The position numbers and the translations under genes were made by a program. A model generated the notes under the pieces. The model worked only from the letters and a program-made list of their open reading frames with translations. It made no database searches and was not told the origin of the DNA. A stretch of DNA of 64,000 nt, taken from Candidatus Poribacteria bacterium (GTDB taxonomy: Bacteria > Poribacteria > WGA-4E > WGA-3G). Shown here piece by piece: positions 9,107 through 18,800 of the stretch (position 1 is its first letter; the number at the start of each line of letters is the position of its first letter). The stretch is from assembly GCA_022826805.1 (NCBI GenBank), contig JAJDUH010000013.1, positions 42,844 through 106,843 on the forward strand. The letters are read 5' to 3'.

Positions 9107-10132
9107 TTATCGTGCTAACTTTTCCTGTAGTTTTGGACTATCTATAACATCTCGATTGACAATATACGACGGGATTTGCCCTGAAGCTACGCTGATGATA
9201 CTCCCACATGCACTCTTAGCATTACCGTCGAAACATTCGTCCGTCCAACAGATACTATGCGGTGTAACGATGACATTGTCCAGCGTCAAGAGTGGATCAT
9301 CGTCGTCAATTGGTTCTTGTTCAAAGACGTCAAGTCCGGCACCTTGGATCCGTCGATGCTGGAGGGCTTCTGTAAGTGCCTTCTGGTCAACAATCGGACC
9401 ACGGGCGGTGTTAATCAGGTAAGCGGTCGGTTTCATCAGTCCGATACGTCTCGCATTGACAAGTCCTCGTGTGTCTTCATTCAATGGACAGCAGACACAC
9501 ACAAAGTCAGCCGTTTGCATCAAGGTATCCAAGTCAACGAGTTCCGCACCGACTTCTGCCGCCTCAGCAGCTGTGACGTAGGGGTCGTAGGTGATGTGGC
9601 GCATCCCAAAGGGTTCTGCCAGTTTGAACGCCTCTTTCCCAATATTGCCCATGCCAACAAGCCCCAGCGTTCTCCCAACTAATCCCATGCCCCTGTAGTT
9701 TTGTGTATTTCTCCATCCACCCGCGCGAATAAGCCGATCCTTTATCAACAACATGTGACTCAGCGATAAAACAAGAGTCATGATAGAAGTGGCAACGGGA
9801 CGACGCACACCATCAGGCGCAATCGTCAACAATACACCATTTTCGGTACAGGCTTCCACGTCCACCTTATCATATCCAACACCAAATCGGGCGATGATAG
9901 CCAACTTGTCAGCACCTGTGAAGGTCTCTGCTGTGATGCCTGCTCCCAATACTAAGAGTGCGTTGTAATCCTGCACCTGTGCCCCTGCTAATGCCGGTGT
10001 GTTTTCTGCGATATATTCCCAATGCAGACCAGCACTATCAAAAAGTGGACCAACGATGTCGTCTAAATCAGAAGTGCCATCAGGTCCCAAGAAGTCCCGC
10101 GTGACACCCACGCGAAATGCAGATTTATCCAT
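9107..10132 (-). CDS. D-isomer-specific 2-hydroxyacid dehydrogenase
   Basis: 341 aa, normal for the family. It has the NAD-binding motif LVGMGNIG (G160, G162, G165) and catalytic R244 (NTARGPIVD), E273 (DVFEQEP) and H292 (TPHSICW). Reduces 2-oxo acids or oxidises D-2-hydroxyacids in the cytosol. The specific substrate (3-phosphoglycerate, hydroxypyruvate, others) cannot be fixed. No ACT domain is present, so it is not the long SerA form. It is first of a tight unit with two PhyH genes. Confidence 0.9.
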   Translation of the reverse strand: MDKSAFRVGVTRDFLGPDGTSDLDDIVGPLFDSAGLHWEYIAENTPALAGAQVQDYNALLVLGAGITAETFTGADKLAIIARFGVGYDKVDVEACTENGVLLTIAPDGVRRPVATSIMTLVLSLSHMLLIKDRLIRAGGWRNTQNYRGMGLVGRTLGLVGMGNIGKEAFKLAEPFGMRHITYDPYVTAAEAAEVGAELVDLDTLMQTADFVCVCCPLNEDTRGLVNARRIGLMKPTAYLINTARGPIVDQKALTEALQHRRIQGAGLDVFEQEPIDDDDPLLTLDNVIVTPHSICWTDECFDGNAKSACGSIISVASGQIPSYIVNRDVIDSPKLQEKLAR

Positions 10133-10160
10133 TTATAATTCCTACTTTCACCTATAACTG

Positions 10161-10203
10161 GTAGGCGAGGTGTTTTTGCTGGGGTGTTTCCCCTAACCTC
10201 GCC
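10161..10203 (+). repeat. GGCGAGGT hairpin with conserved TTTTTGCT loop, copy
   Basis: Arms GGCGAGGT (10164-10171) and ACCTCGCC (10196-10203) enclose GTTTTTGCTGGGGTGTTTC. Located between the dehydrogenase and the binding-protein gene. Confidence 0.7.
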
Positions 10204-10341
10204 GCTTATTTTCTAAAAGCTGACCACCAACCACTAAAGGTTTCTGGTAGTCTCGAAATAAAGTCTTCCTAAGTCCGGGAGGAACGAAAGGTTTATAGAG
10301 ATACCCGACTCCAGAGGGTCGGTGGAATTGGATTCTTCGCT

Positions 10342-11934
10342 CTACCTTTCGAGCCAAATTTGATGGAAGTACTTCCATGTTAAAGGATGGAGTTTAAGAT
10401 TCTTAACCTTTTTGTTAATAACCAGAATCTGTTGCGCGTGCGCTAACGGCACCCACGGGACATCCTTGTGGAAGATATGCTGTGCTTCTTGATAGAGCGA
10501 GATGCGTTCCTCTTGATTCGTGCTTGCCCTTGCTCGTTCGAGCACATCTTGCATCGTATCACTCCGATAAAACGATATATTCCCCGCGGGCTTCTCCGCA
10601 GCTGATTTACTCAAAAGGTAATAAAAAAAGTTGTCTGGGTCCCCTAAATCCGCGCTCCAGCCTAACATAGCTATATCGTGCTCACCGTTTTTCACTTTCT
10701 CCAAATACGTTCCCCAGTCGTAGGTCACAATTTTTGCTTCAATGCCGATGTTTCGGAGTTCGGATTGCAGCACCTCAGCAAGCGCTCGTCCATCCGGAAT
10801 ATAGGGACGCGGGACCGGCAGTGCCCAGAGTGTCGTCTCAAACCCATCAGGATAACCCGCTTCCGCGAGAAGCTGCTTCGCCAGTTCGGGATCATAGGGA
10901 TAATCTTCAATTGTATCGTCATAACTCCAGAGCGTCGGAGGGATTGCGTTTTTTGCTGGGATACCCATACCGTGATAGAGATGTTCAATAATGGCTGCTT
11001 TGTTAAAGGCATGATTTATCGCAAGCCGTACCTTCAGATTGTCGAACGGCGGCTTATCCATGTTCATCGCCAAATAACCGACACTCATACCGGGTTGCAT
11101 CAGCAATTCGAGCATCGCATCGTCTTGAATCTGTTGAAAATCGTCTGGATTTGGAAACTCCATCGCATGTAAGCTACCCTCTTGGAGTTTGATAAGCCGG
11201 ACCGAATTATCTGGAATGGACTGGAAAATAATCCTATCCAATGGGGGCCTACCACCCCAATACGCATCGTTTGCTTCAAGTACAATCTTATCGTTCCGGT
11301 CCCAGCGCACAAACTTGAAAGGACCCGTGCCAACCGGATGATTTGTGAAATTCTCTCCCCATTTTTCCAACGCTGTTGGACTCACAATTGAAAACGCAGA
11401 GATCGTCAGCGTAGAGATAAACGGTGCGTATGCCGTTTTGAGGCTAATTTGAACTGTGTATTCGTCAACGGCGGTAATTTTATCTACAATCTCTGCCAAG
11501 CCTGTATAAATCCAATAATTGTAGACACCACCGACCTTATGGAACGGATGTGTATCGTCGTGCTGCCGATTGAGGGAAAAAAGAACGGCTTCAGCGTTGA
11601 AAGGCGTACCGTCGTGGAAGATTATGCCTTGTCGAAGATGGAAAGTCCATGTTAAACCGTCCGCTGAGCTCTCCCAGCTTGTAGCGAGAGCGGGTTCAAG
11701 TTCCGTGCTATCATCTTTGTATTGAACGAGTGTGTCATAAATGTTTTCGCAGACTTTAAAGGATTCTCCATCTATTTCATAGCTTGGGTCAAGTCCGACA
11801 GAGTCGCCACCGCGCCCGAAAATCAGCGTGCCACCCCGTTCAATATGTGAATCGGCAAGCAACGGCGAGAACGCTGTAAGTGACAAGATTAGAAGGGTAA
11901 GTAAGAAAAAACATACAGAAAACCTGTTGTTCAT
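10342..11934 (-). CDS. ABC transporter substrate-binding protein, family 5 (peptide/nickel type)
   Basis: 530 aa from ATG at 11934, 5 nt after GGAGG (11944-11940). A Sec signal peptide is clear (VCFFLLTLLILSLTAFSPLL, cut near LLADS). The mature part shows the family 5 pattern: GLDPSYEIDGESFKVCENIY, LATSWESSADGLTWTFHLR, GIIFHDGTPFNAEAV and FDNLKVRLAINHAFNKAAI. It binds peptides or similar solutes in the periplasm for an ABC importer. The permease and ATPase genes are not in the window. A near-consensus promoter lies at 11969-11997. Confidence 0.93.
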   Translation of the reverse strand: MNNRFSVCFFLLTLLILSLTAFSPLLADSHIERGGTLIFGRGGDSVGLDPSYEIDGESFKVCENIYDTLVQYKDDSTELEPALATSWESSADGLTWTFHLRQGIIFHDGTPFNAEAVLFSLNRQHDDTHPFHKVGGVYNYWIYTGLAEIVDKITAVDEYTVQISLKTAYAPFISTLTISAFSIVSPTALEKWGENFTNHPVGTGPFKFVRWDRNDKIVLEANDAYWGGRPPLDRIIFQSIPDNSVRLIKLQEGSLHAMEFPNPDDFQQIQDDAMLELLMQPGMSVGYLAMNMDKPPFDNLKVRLAINHAFNKAAIIEHLYHGMGIPAKNAIPPTLWSYDDTIEDYPYDPELAKQLLAEAGYPDGFETTLWALPVPRPYIPDGRALAEVLQSELRNIGIEAKIVTYDWGTYLEKVKNGEHDIAMLGWSADLGDPDNFFYYLLSKSAAEKPAGNISFYRSDTMQDVLERARASTNQEERISLYQEAQHIFHKDVPWVPLAHAQQILVINKKVKNLKLHPLTWKYFHQIWLER

Positions 11935-11968
11935 GTGTTCCTCCACTATTTACTAAAAGGATGCATTT

Positions 11969-11997
11969 ATCATACAAACTCCTTTGCGAAATGTCAA
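11969..11997 (-). promoter_or_regulatory. Sigma-70 promoter of the peptide-binding protein gene
   Basis: TTGACA (11997-11992), 17-bp spacer, TATGAT (11974-11969). The predicted start is about 30 nt before the ATG at 11934. Confidence 0.75.
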
Positions 11998-12145
11998 GCA
12001 CCCTTTTCGGATAATCAGAATCATTCAATCCACTCCTCCGTTTCACGGCACTTCATGTCTACACCTTTTTTTTAATCATGCACGTTTTCACTCCTATATC
12101 CCGTCACTATATAGTAAAGACTTCGCAATAATTGGGAGGCATAAA

Positions 12146-13447
12146 ATGCAAATAGTTGAGGGACTATCCATCGGAATTTCTGCGATCTGTAGCAACAAAA
12201 TGCGGTCATTGCTGACAATGCTTGGCATTATCATCGGCATCGCTTCAGTGTTAGCAATGATAGCAATTGGTGATGGTGCCAAGGAAATCGTGATCCAAGA
12301 CGCCCAGAAACTGGGCGGTGCGAACCAACTCGTAGTGTATCGTTCATGGTATAAGCGCGTAAATAATCGATGGGTCCCCAACCGTAGTGCTGAATACCTG
12401 AAATACGAAGACGTCCTCGCAATAGAGGCTGAATGCCCATCCGTCAGTGCTGTCGCGCCGCGAGTTTGGAAAGGGGGAGGCGTGCTCATCCAAGCTTCAG
12501 GCGGCACTGAAACTCGGGCAGGATGGAACGGTGTGGATGCCACCTATAACACCGCAATGGATTGGGAGGTTAAAGAGGGACGCTTTATTACAGACGAGGA
12601 TGTCCAGATCGCAGCGAAAATTTGCGTCCTTGGAGATGAAGTTGCGACAGCACTGTTCGCTGACAAATCGCCTCTCGGACAAGAAATTAAAATTGCACGC
12701 AGTGGTAGCAGCTACGATCAGTCTGCCCGCAAAGATCGCAGGCGTTTTACGGAACGGTTTATTGTTGTCGGCACGTTCATGCCGAGAGGCAGAAGTTTAC
12801 GGTTCAGTTGGGGTTTAGACAATCTTGTCTATATTCCACTATCAACTGTCCAAGAACGCTTCACCGGCAATGACAGGATTGACGAGCTTGTCGTCTATGC
12901 ACACACCGTCGACCAGGTCTCGAAAGCAGCTGAAGAAGTGAAAGCCGTCATTCGGAAACGACACAGAAACCAAGACGACTTCGTCGGTATCTTTGAGATG
13001 CCCGCCGGTATAGCGCAGTTAGAGAAAATCAGTAAGATTATTAAAATCACTTTAGGGAGCATCGCCGGTTTCTCGCTCCTTGTTGGCGGTATTGGGATTA
13101 TGAACATGATGCTCGTCGCTGTCACCGAACGCACCCGTGAAATTGGACTCCGAAAAGCACTCGGTGCAAAACGTCTGGATATTCTGCTCCAGTTCCTCAT
13201 AGAATCCATTATAATGTGTGGTGTCGGCGGCATTATTGGCATTGGATTCGGCATCCTCGCTGGTGAAGGGATGGCAATGCTTGCTGTGAAAATTGTGAAA
13301 ATTGTTCCCGAATGGCCCGCCGTTATTTCCTGGCAATGGATACTGATCTCCGTATCTGTATCGGCGATCATCGGTATCTTTTTTGGGCTCTATCCCGCAA
13401 TAAAGGCATCAGTCCTCTCACCGATCGAAGCACTCCGAACGGAATAA
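12146..13447 (+). CDS. MacB/FtsX-type ABC transporter permease
   Basis: 433 aa from ATG at 12146, which follows GGGAGG by 6 nt; upstream in-frame codons are less likely. One N-terminal helix (SLLTMLGIIIGIASVLAMIA), a MacB-like periplasmic core of about 230 residues, and three C-terminal helices (GFSLLVGGIGIMNMMLVAV, MCGVGGIIGIGFGILAGEG, WILISVSVSAIIGIFFGLYP) with REIGLRKALGAKRLDILLQF, typical of the FtsX domain. Acts in the inner membrane with a MacB/LolD-type ATPase, which is absent here. It is a stand-alone gene between repeats. Confidence 0.92.
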   Translation: MQIVEGLSIGISAICSNKMRSLLTMLGIIIGIASVLAMIAIGDGAKEIVIQDAQKLGGANQLVVYRSWYKRVNNRWVPNRSAEYLKYEDVLAIEAECPSVSAVAPRVWKGGGVLIQASGGTETRAGWNGVDATYNTAMDWEVKEGRFITDEDVQIAAKICVLGDEVATALFADKSPLGQEIKIARSGSSYDQSARKDRRRFTERFIVVGTFMPRGRSLRFSWGLDNLVYIPLSTVQERFTGNDRIDELVVYAHTVDQVSKAAEEVKAVIRKRHRNQDDFVGIFEMPAGIAQLEKISKIIKITLGSIAGFSLLVGGIGIMNMMLVAVTERTREIGLRKALGAKRLDILLQFLIESIIMCGVGGIIGIGFGILAGEGMAMLAVKIVKIVPEWPAVISWQWILISVSVSAIIGIFFGLYPAIKASVLSPIEALRTE

Positions 13448-13833
13448 AATACGCTTACGCAGCTAATATCGGCTCACTTTAAGAAGGTCGCCAACAGGCA
13501 AGATCAAGCCCTCCTTTTTACTTTTCATAAATCCCTCGATTTTTAGTTGTCAGTCATCAGGGTGTTCGCTCTGCTTACTTTCAGTTATCAGTGGGATTTA
13601 CATTGAATAACTCCCATTTAACTTCCACATAGCCGTCCTGACAACTGTTAAATAATAACTGACAACTAAATAAATGTACCCATTTTCTATAAAAATCGTT
13701 TTATTAAATGGATTAGTATATTAATACGATAGTGAAATTGCAAGTCCGACGAATTCAACATAGATGCATGATTGAGGTTTACTGGCGCAATGCGAAGCAT
13801 CGCCTTTTGTTAAATAAATATTAAATAAAAAAT
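13448..13833. other. Intergenic, 386 bp, with an inverted-repeat element
   Basis: It contains one MITE-like element (13542-13670) and an AT-rich leader before 13834. No small gene with a ribosome site was seen. Confidence 0.5.
13542..13670. repeat. 129-bp element with 13-bp perfect inverted ends
   Basis: TTTAGTTGTCAGT (13542-13554) and ACTGACAACTAAA (13658-13670) are exact complements. The inside carries further CAGTTATCAGT and CTGACAACTGTT words of the dispersed family. Confidence 0.7.
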
Positions 13834-15840
13834 ATGTTATCTTTCGACCAACTCATTCAGAGTTTAACAGACACAACCCAACCAAGCGTCGTGCGTAGCA
13901 CTGCCATTGAAAGTCTTGTGGAGCGAGGAGACACACGGGGAGTGAAATTCCTAATTGACGCACTCGCTGATTCTGATTCAATGGTCCGGCGCGAGGCGGC
14001 AAAGGGACTTCAGAATCTCGGGGCAACGGGTGCAATAGAACCGCTCCTTGAAGCGTTGCAAGCCGAATCAAAGAATTTAACGATTTGGGCAATGCTTGAA
14101 GCCATCGGCGATTTGGGAAATCCCAGTGCACTTCCGCTGTTGGAATCGCTAAGCAACGTCGACTCTATACTCACGCGAATAGAGGTGAAGAAATGCATTA
14201 GTAGGATCCATGAACGCTATGGCAACGGAAACGCCCCTGAAGTTCCAGAAGCAGAGGAGACGATACCTGCTCAAGCTCACACCACACAGGAACCCGAATT
14301 GGCTCCATCCCAAGAGACACCGCTCCCGGATTCAGGTGCAGTAGAACCGGAAGCAGAAGCAGAAGTGGAAGAGATGGAAGAAAATCCGAAGGCACTTCTA
14401 AGTTATCTGATTAACAGAGCGAACGCACAAACATCCCGTTCTCCTAAGACAGCAACAAATGAATCTGATGAAGAACAAACAAGTGTTTCTAAAGAAGATA
14501 CCTTTGAAGAACCCTCGGTAGGCGCGGATCAAATAGATGGGATGGCGTCCGAAGAAATTGCGGACGAGAAGAACTATTGGCGATCTATCGAGGCGAAGAG
14601 AGAAAACCTAAGTGAAGCAGAATTTGATGAAACAGAACTCGTAGAAGATATAGTAACAGATACGGAGTTTCCAGAAACTGAAGACGACGCTGAGATATAT
14701 GACACCGAACCCCCAGAATCAGAGGTAGACACAGAAATACCCGATACGAGGACACGAGAATCCGATGAAGACACGGGAATAGAAGATTTAGTAAAATCGA
14801 TCTCACGATCACCACGTCTCGCCGGTTCGTCTGTTGCCCTGCCTGTATTGGCGCCGAATGCCTCGACCGTGCCCTATGATCCGAATGTAGCACCAACCGA
14901 AGAGAAAAGCGAGAACTTTTTCCTCGCTGTTCTGCACCCAGGCAGGTACCTCTCCAAACGCTGGGTGTCCCGTACGCGCGCTTATCTGATATTGTGGATT
15001 GCTCTTCTCGCTGCCACGATTGGTTTCACTCAATTTCAGAAGCATCAACGAGTAGAAAAGACACCACTGTTAAGTATGGGACTCTCTGACACGGAAGTTC
15101 CCGGATTTGTAAAGCGCGCCTTGGCAGAGGGCGATTTTTACATCCAGGAGGGATACTATAGACAAGCCATTAGCGCATATCAGTTGAGTCGAGACCTTGG
15201 TGCTTTACCTGTTCAATTTTATAGGAAACTCGGGTTCGCATACTTTAAGGAAGGTCAGTATGCACTCGCAGCTGAAGCGTATGAGGTATTTCTGGAGAAG
15301 CGAAAAAAGGTGGCGCCAAGCGCATTTATCGCTGAAGCCTCACTAAGCGGTATGTATCCAGTCAGTTCTGTTGAGGCGAAGGTTGTACAGGACTACGAAA
15401 CCTACAACGTCCTTGGCACAGTCTATATGAAACTTGGACGCTTGCAGGACTCGCAACGCACCTATCAACAAGCGATACAGCTCGCACCGAAATATGGCGA
15501 AGCTTATAACAACCTCGCACGTCTCTACGTTGACGGTTATCAACAGAAACTCAGGCTCGCTGAAACGTTAGCCTATACAGCAGTTACTCTGAACCCTGAT
15601 GTCGCCGCTTATCACGATACCCTCGGTTGGATTTTGTCAAAGCGTGGGCAGATGAATAAGGCAATAAAAACTTTAGAACGTGCTATCAATCTTCAGAGAG
15701 ATGCCGCTGAGTCGCACTATCATCTCGCTCAAGTCGCACTGAAAGCCAATAAGCGACAGAAGGCAATGAAATCCATCCGGCAGGTCCTCAAACTCAATCC
15801 CGCTTATGTACATCTGAATACGGCGAACGAAAAACGGTAG
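13834..15840 (+). CDS. HEAT-repeat / acidic linker / TM / TPR protein
   Basis: 668 aa. Residues 1-125 form HEAT-like repeats (RSTAIESLVERGDTRGVKFL, SMVRREAAKGLQNLGATGAI). Residues 130-340 are a Glu/Asp-rich low-complexity linker. One membrane helix lies at about 383-401 (YLILWIALLAATIGFTQF). The rest holds about five TPR units (YQQAIQLAPKYGEAYNNLAR, HYHLAQVALKANKRQKAMK). By inference HEAT is cytoplasmic and TPR external, or the reverse, linking protein partners across the membrane. No ribosome site precedes the ATG, so the start is less certain. It runs convergent to the S8 peptidase, with 7 bp between stops. Confidence 0.85.
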   Translation: MLSFDQLIQSLTDTTQPSVVRSTAIESLVERGDTRGVKFLIDALADSDSMVRREAAKGLQNLGATGAIEPLLEALQAESKNLTIWAMLEAIGDLGNPSALPLLESLSNVDSILTRIEVKKCISRIHERYGNGNAPEVPEAEETIPAQAHTTQEPELAPSQETPLPDSGAVEPEAEAEVEEMEENPKALLSYLINRANAQTSRSPKTATNESDEEQTSVSKEDTFEEPSVGADQIDGMASEEIADEKNYWRSIEAKRENLSEAEFDETELVEDIVTDTEFPETEDDAEIYDTEPPESEVDTEIPDTRTRESDEDTGIEDLVKSISRSPRLAGSSVALPVLAPNASTVPYDPNVAPTEEKSENFFLAVLHPGRYLSKRWVSRTRAYLILWIALLAATIGFTQFQKHQRVEKTPLLSMGLSDTEVPGFVKRALAEGDFYIQEGYYRQAISAYQLSRDLGALPVQFYRKLGFAYFKEGQYALAAEAYEVFLEKRKKVAPSAFIAEASLSGMYPVSSVEAKVVQDYETYNVLGTVYMKLGRLQDSQRTYQQAIQLAPKYGEAYNNLARLYVDGYQQKLRLAETLAYTAVTLNPDVAAYHDTLGWILSKRGQMNKAIKTLERAINLQRDAAESHYHLAQVALKANKRQKAMKSIRQVLKLNPAYVHLNTANEKR

Positions 15841-15847
15841 GAGAAGC

Positions 15848-18800
15848 TTAGCGGATGACGGACAGTTTGCCGATTCGCCGATCTGTCTCTGATTCAAGAA
15901 CATAGACATAAGTTCCGCTACTAATTCCAGAAAGATCCCAAACCTTTCTATCCCTTTCACGTTCTGTCCTCGTAAACGACGCAATACAATTGCCTGCGAC
16001 ATCATAGATATAAATATGAGTGCCTATAGGCAGTTTGTCAAACGTAACCTGACCACATTCCACCGGATTGGGGTAGACAATTGTTTCCGTTAACGTTGGT
16101 GCCGGCAGTAATATCGTCAACACGTTCGCGGCGTCGTCAAGTTCAGCACCATATATATCCGAAATTTGCAGTGCTTCAATCTGATAGAGATTACCTGTCT
16201 GGAAGGCAGCGGGAGGAAATGTGAGAACCACCCGCTGGAGTGACCTATCAAGAATCGCCGAAGTTGGTGTATAACCCCCTAAATGAGTTTCTACATCTCC
16301 CTGTTTATGCAAACGGTAACGTCCAGCGTGAGTCGCTGAAATCTCCATCGGTTTGTCAAACTGTAGCAAGAGTTGATTTGGCGGTGAGTAGTCCGCAGTA
16401 CGCAAGCGCGGTCGCCGCGTCGGCATAACAGATACCAAACCCGATTGTCTTGAAAGTTTACCGTTTGAATCCCGTGACGCAAGCGCGTACCAGTAAGTTT
16501 GTCCGGTTGCGAGTCCTGTATCCGTAAACTCCGTTTTCCGAATCCCTTCACCAACCTGTTTCAGCGAGTCTTGGCGTTCCCCACGATAGAGGGTATATGT
16601 TACAGACTCACCTGCAGCTTCCCATGAAAGAAGAACCGAGTTTTCGCCAGTAGGTTTCGCAGTAAGACCCCACGGCGTGCTAAGCAGAGGTCCTGATTGC
16701 GCACCTGAGGTGAAAACCGCCAAAGCACTATCGCGATTAAACAACAGCACATTTGTGCCGTCGTTGTTAATATCAGCCACAATCGGATTAAAAGTGCTTG
16801 TAGCGGCGTGATGCCAAATAGGGCGATAAGCTCCTCCGTCATATTGGATAAGATAGAAGTTCGGGGAAACAGCGATGCACAACTCATTTTGTCCGTCGTT
16901 ATTTGCATCAGCAATAGTCATACCATTGCCGCTATCTTGCACATCGCGAATACGTTGCGTCCATACAGCGCTGTAAGCATCGTTACCATCTGAAGCGAAA
17001 ATGGTCAAAAGCCAATGATAATAACGGATGTCCAGTGGTGTGTTGCCGATTTCGGTGCCGGTCTGGGCACAGATAGCGAGCTCCGCCTTACCATCACCGT
17101 CCATATCACCAGCGGCGAAGAGTTGTGGCACACCTTCGGAAAGGGTGTGGGTCCATGTTTGTTTGTACCGATTGTCCCCAACCGCCTCGTACAAAAATAT
17201 ATCGCCATCCTGATCGCCTGCTAATATTTCCATCTGTCCATCGCCGTCAAAATCACCCGTAGCAAAATTCGCACTCAGTCCGTTGTTTCCGAACGTCGGG
17301 TTTTCAAGTATAGCCACATTGCGGTGGTTGTTATCTCCACTTGCTTCGTATACAAAGATAGCGTCGGTAACATCATCACGCGCGAAGATTTCATCTCTCC
17401 CATCTGCATCCGCATCTGTGATTGTTCGGCTCCAGTTGCCTTGTGCTTCCCAGATGCGTTCTGTCGGAAACTCGCCATGTGCAGGCTGCTCCAGGAGAAA
17501 TATTACATCTAAAGCGTTGCACAATACTTCTATTAGTCCGTCGCCATCGGTATCCGATATCGCCTGCGGCCATAGCGATTCAGCAAACGAAAAGATGACT
17601 TTGAATTTGCCGTTATCCTGTATCTCAAAAATCTGCGCCAGACCGGTGTCCATGTCAGTAGCGATAATCTCTAATTTCCCATTTCTGTTCATATCCACCG
17701 GCGTGACGATGGCATGCAACCCTTGTTCAGCAGACGCGATTTGCGAGAGATGTAACGGATAAATCGGGGCATTTTGTGTATTGATCTCATACAACGCACC
17801 GTTGTTGTCATCAATTCGTAGAAAACCTGCACTATCTTCTACCGACAGTCGGTACAGGTATCTTCCCACCGGGACGCCTAAACCGGACACATTCACAATA
17901 TGGAGCAAGTTCTCTGAGTCCGAGTATACAGCCCTGCTAACGTTTCCAACTGCATCAAGGATCTCTACCTTACCGATAGATACCTCGTCAGTCTGCCACA
18001 TGACGACCGAATCAATTCTGTTTCCAGCAAGCCATTTCTGTGATGCATGTCTCGAAATAAGGGGTGCTGTGTGCCTCACGTCAACTACGATTCTATCTCT
18101 CTTGATTTCATCACTTTCTGTTTTGACATTGAGCCTCAGTGTATATCGGTTCTCCGCTAAATCGGAAGTATCCCACTTGTGCAAGCAGACGTTGAACTTC
18201 GGTTGCGTTTGCACAGGTCCTAACGGAAACCATAGCTCTGGAATTTCCCCAATCCCATATTCCAGCCAGTACGCAGTAAACCCCGACCCTCCAGCACTCC
18301 CGAAAATCTCGATATTGCTGATATTATTGGGCTCCGTTGCTTGAGGAGACACCTGGTGGGCATCTATCTGTGCAATGATCCCTGTTGATGCACTAAGTGC
18401 GGCGTATGCATCAAGTGAGCCAGCCCCGACGAGAGCGTTAATAAAAAGAGGATCTGCAGTGGCAATAAGGGTTTCCTGAACTTCTGTGTTGGTATACGCT
18501 GGGTTCGCCGCGATTACCAAACCCGCAATACCAGAGACATGCGCCGCTGCCATTGATGTGCCAGATCTATTTTGATACCCTCCATTAATATCTGTACTCA
18601 GAATTTCCTCACCGGGTGCAGCAATATCAACAGTCGCCCCAAAATTAGAATCGCTATATAGCTGCTTATCTCGTCCAAGTCCAGCAACGGAGATAACTGT
18701 CTTAAGAGCGGCAGGATAGTAAGACCCGCGTACACCTGAGTTTCCGGCTGCACCGACCAACACGCAGCCGCGAGCATAAGCGTATGCTAAGGCGTTTTTT

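Noticed and set aside
10193..10378. 61-codon minus-strand frame between the dehydrogenase and the binding-protein gene
   Set aside because: It overlaps the end of the binding-protein gene and a repeat hairpin, and has no ribosome site.
12094..13371. Long minus-strand frames opposite the MacB/FtsX-like gene
   Set aside because: Antisense shadows of a well-supported permease gene.
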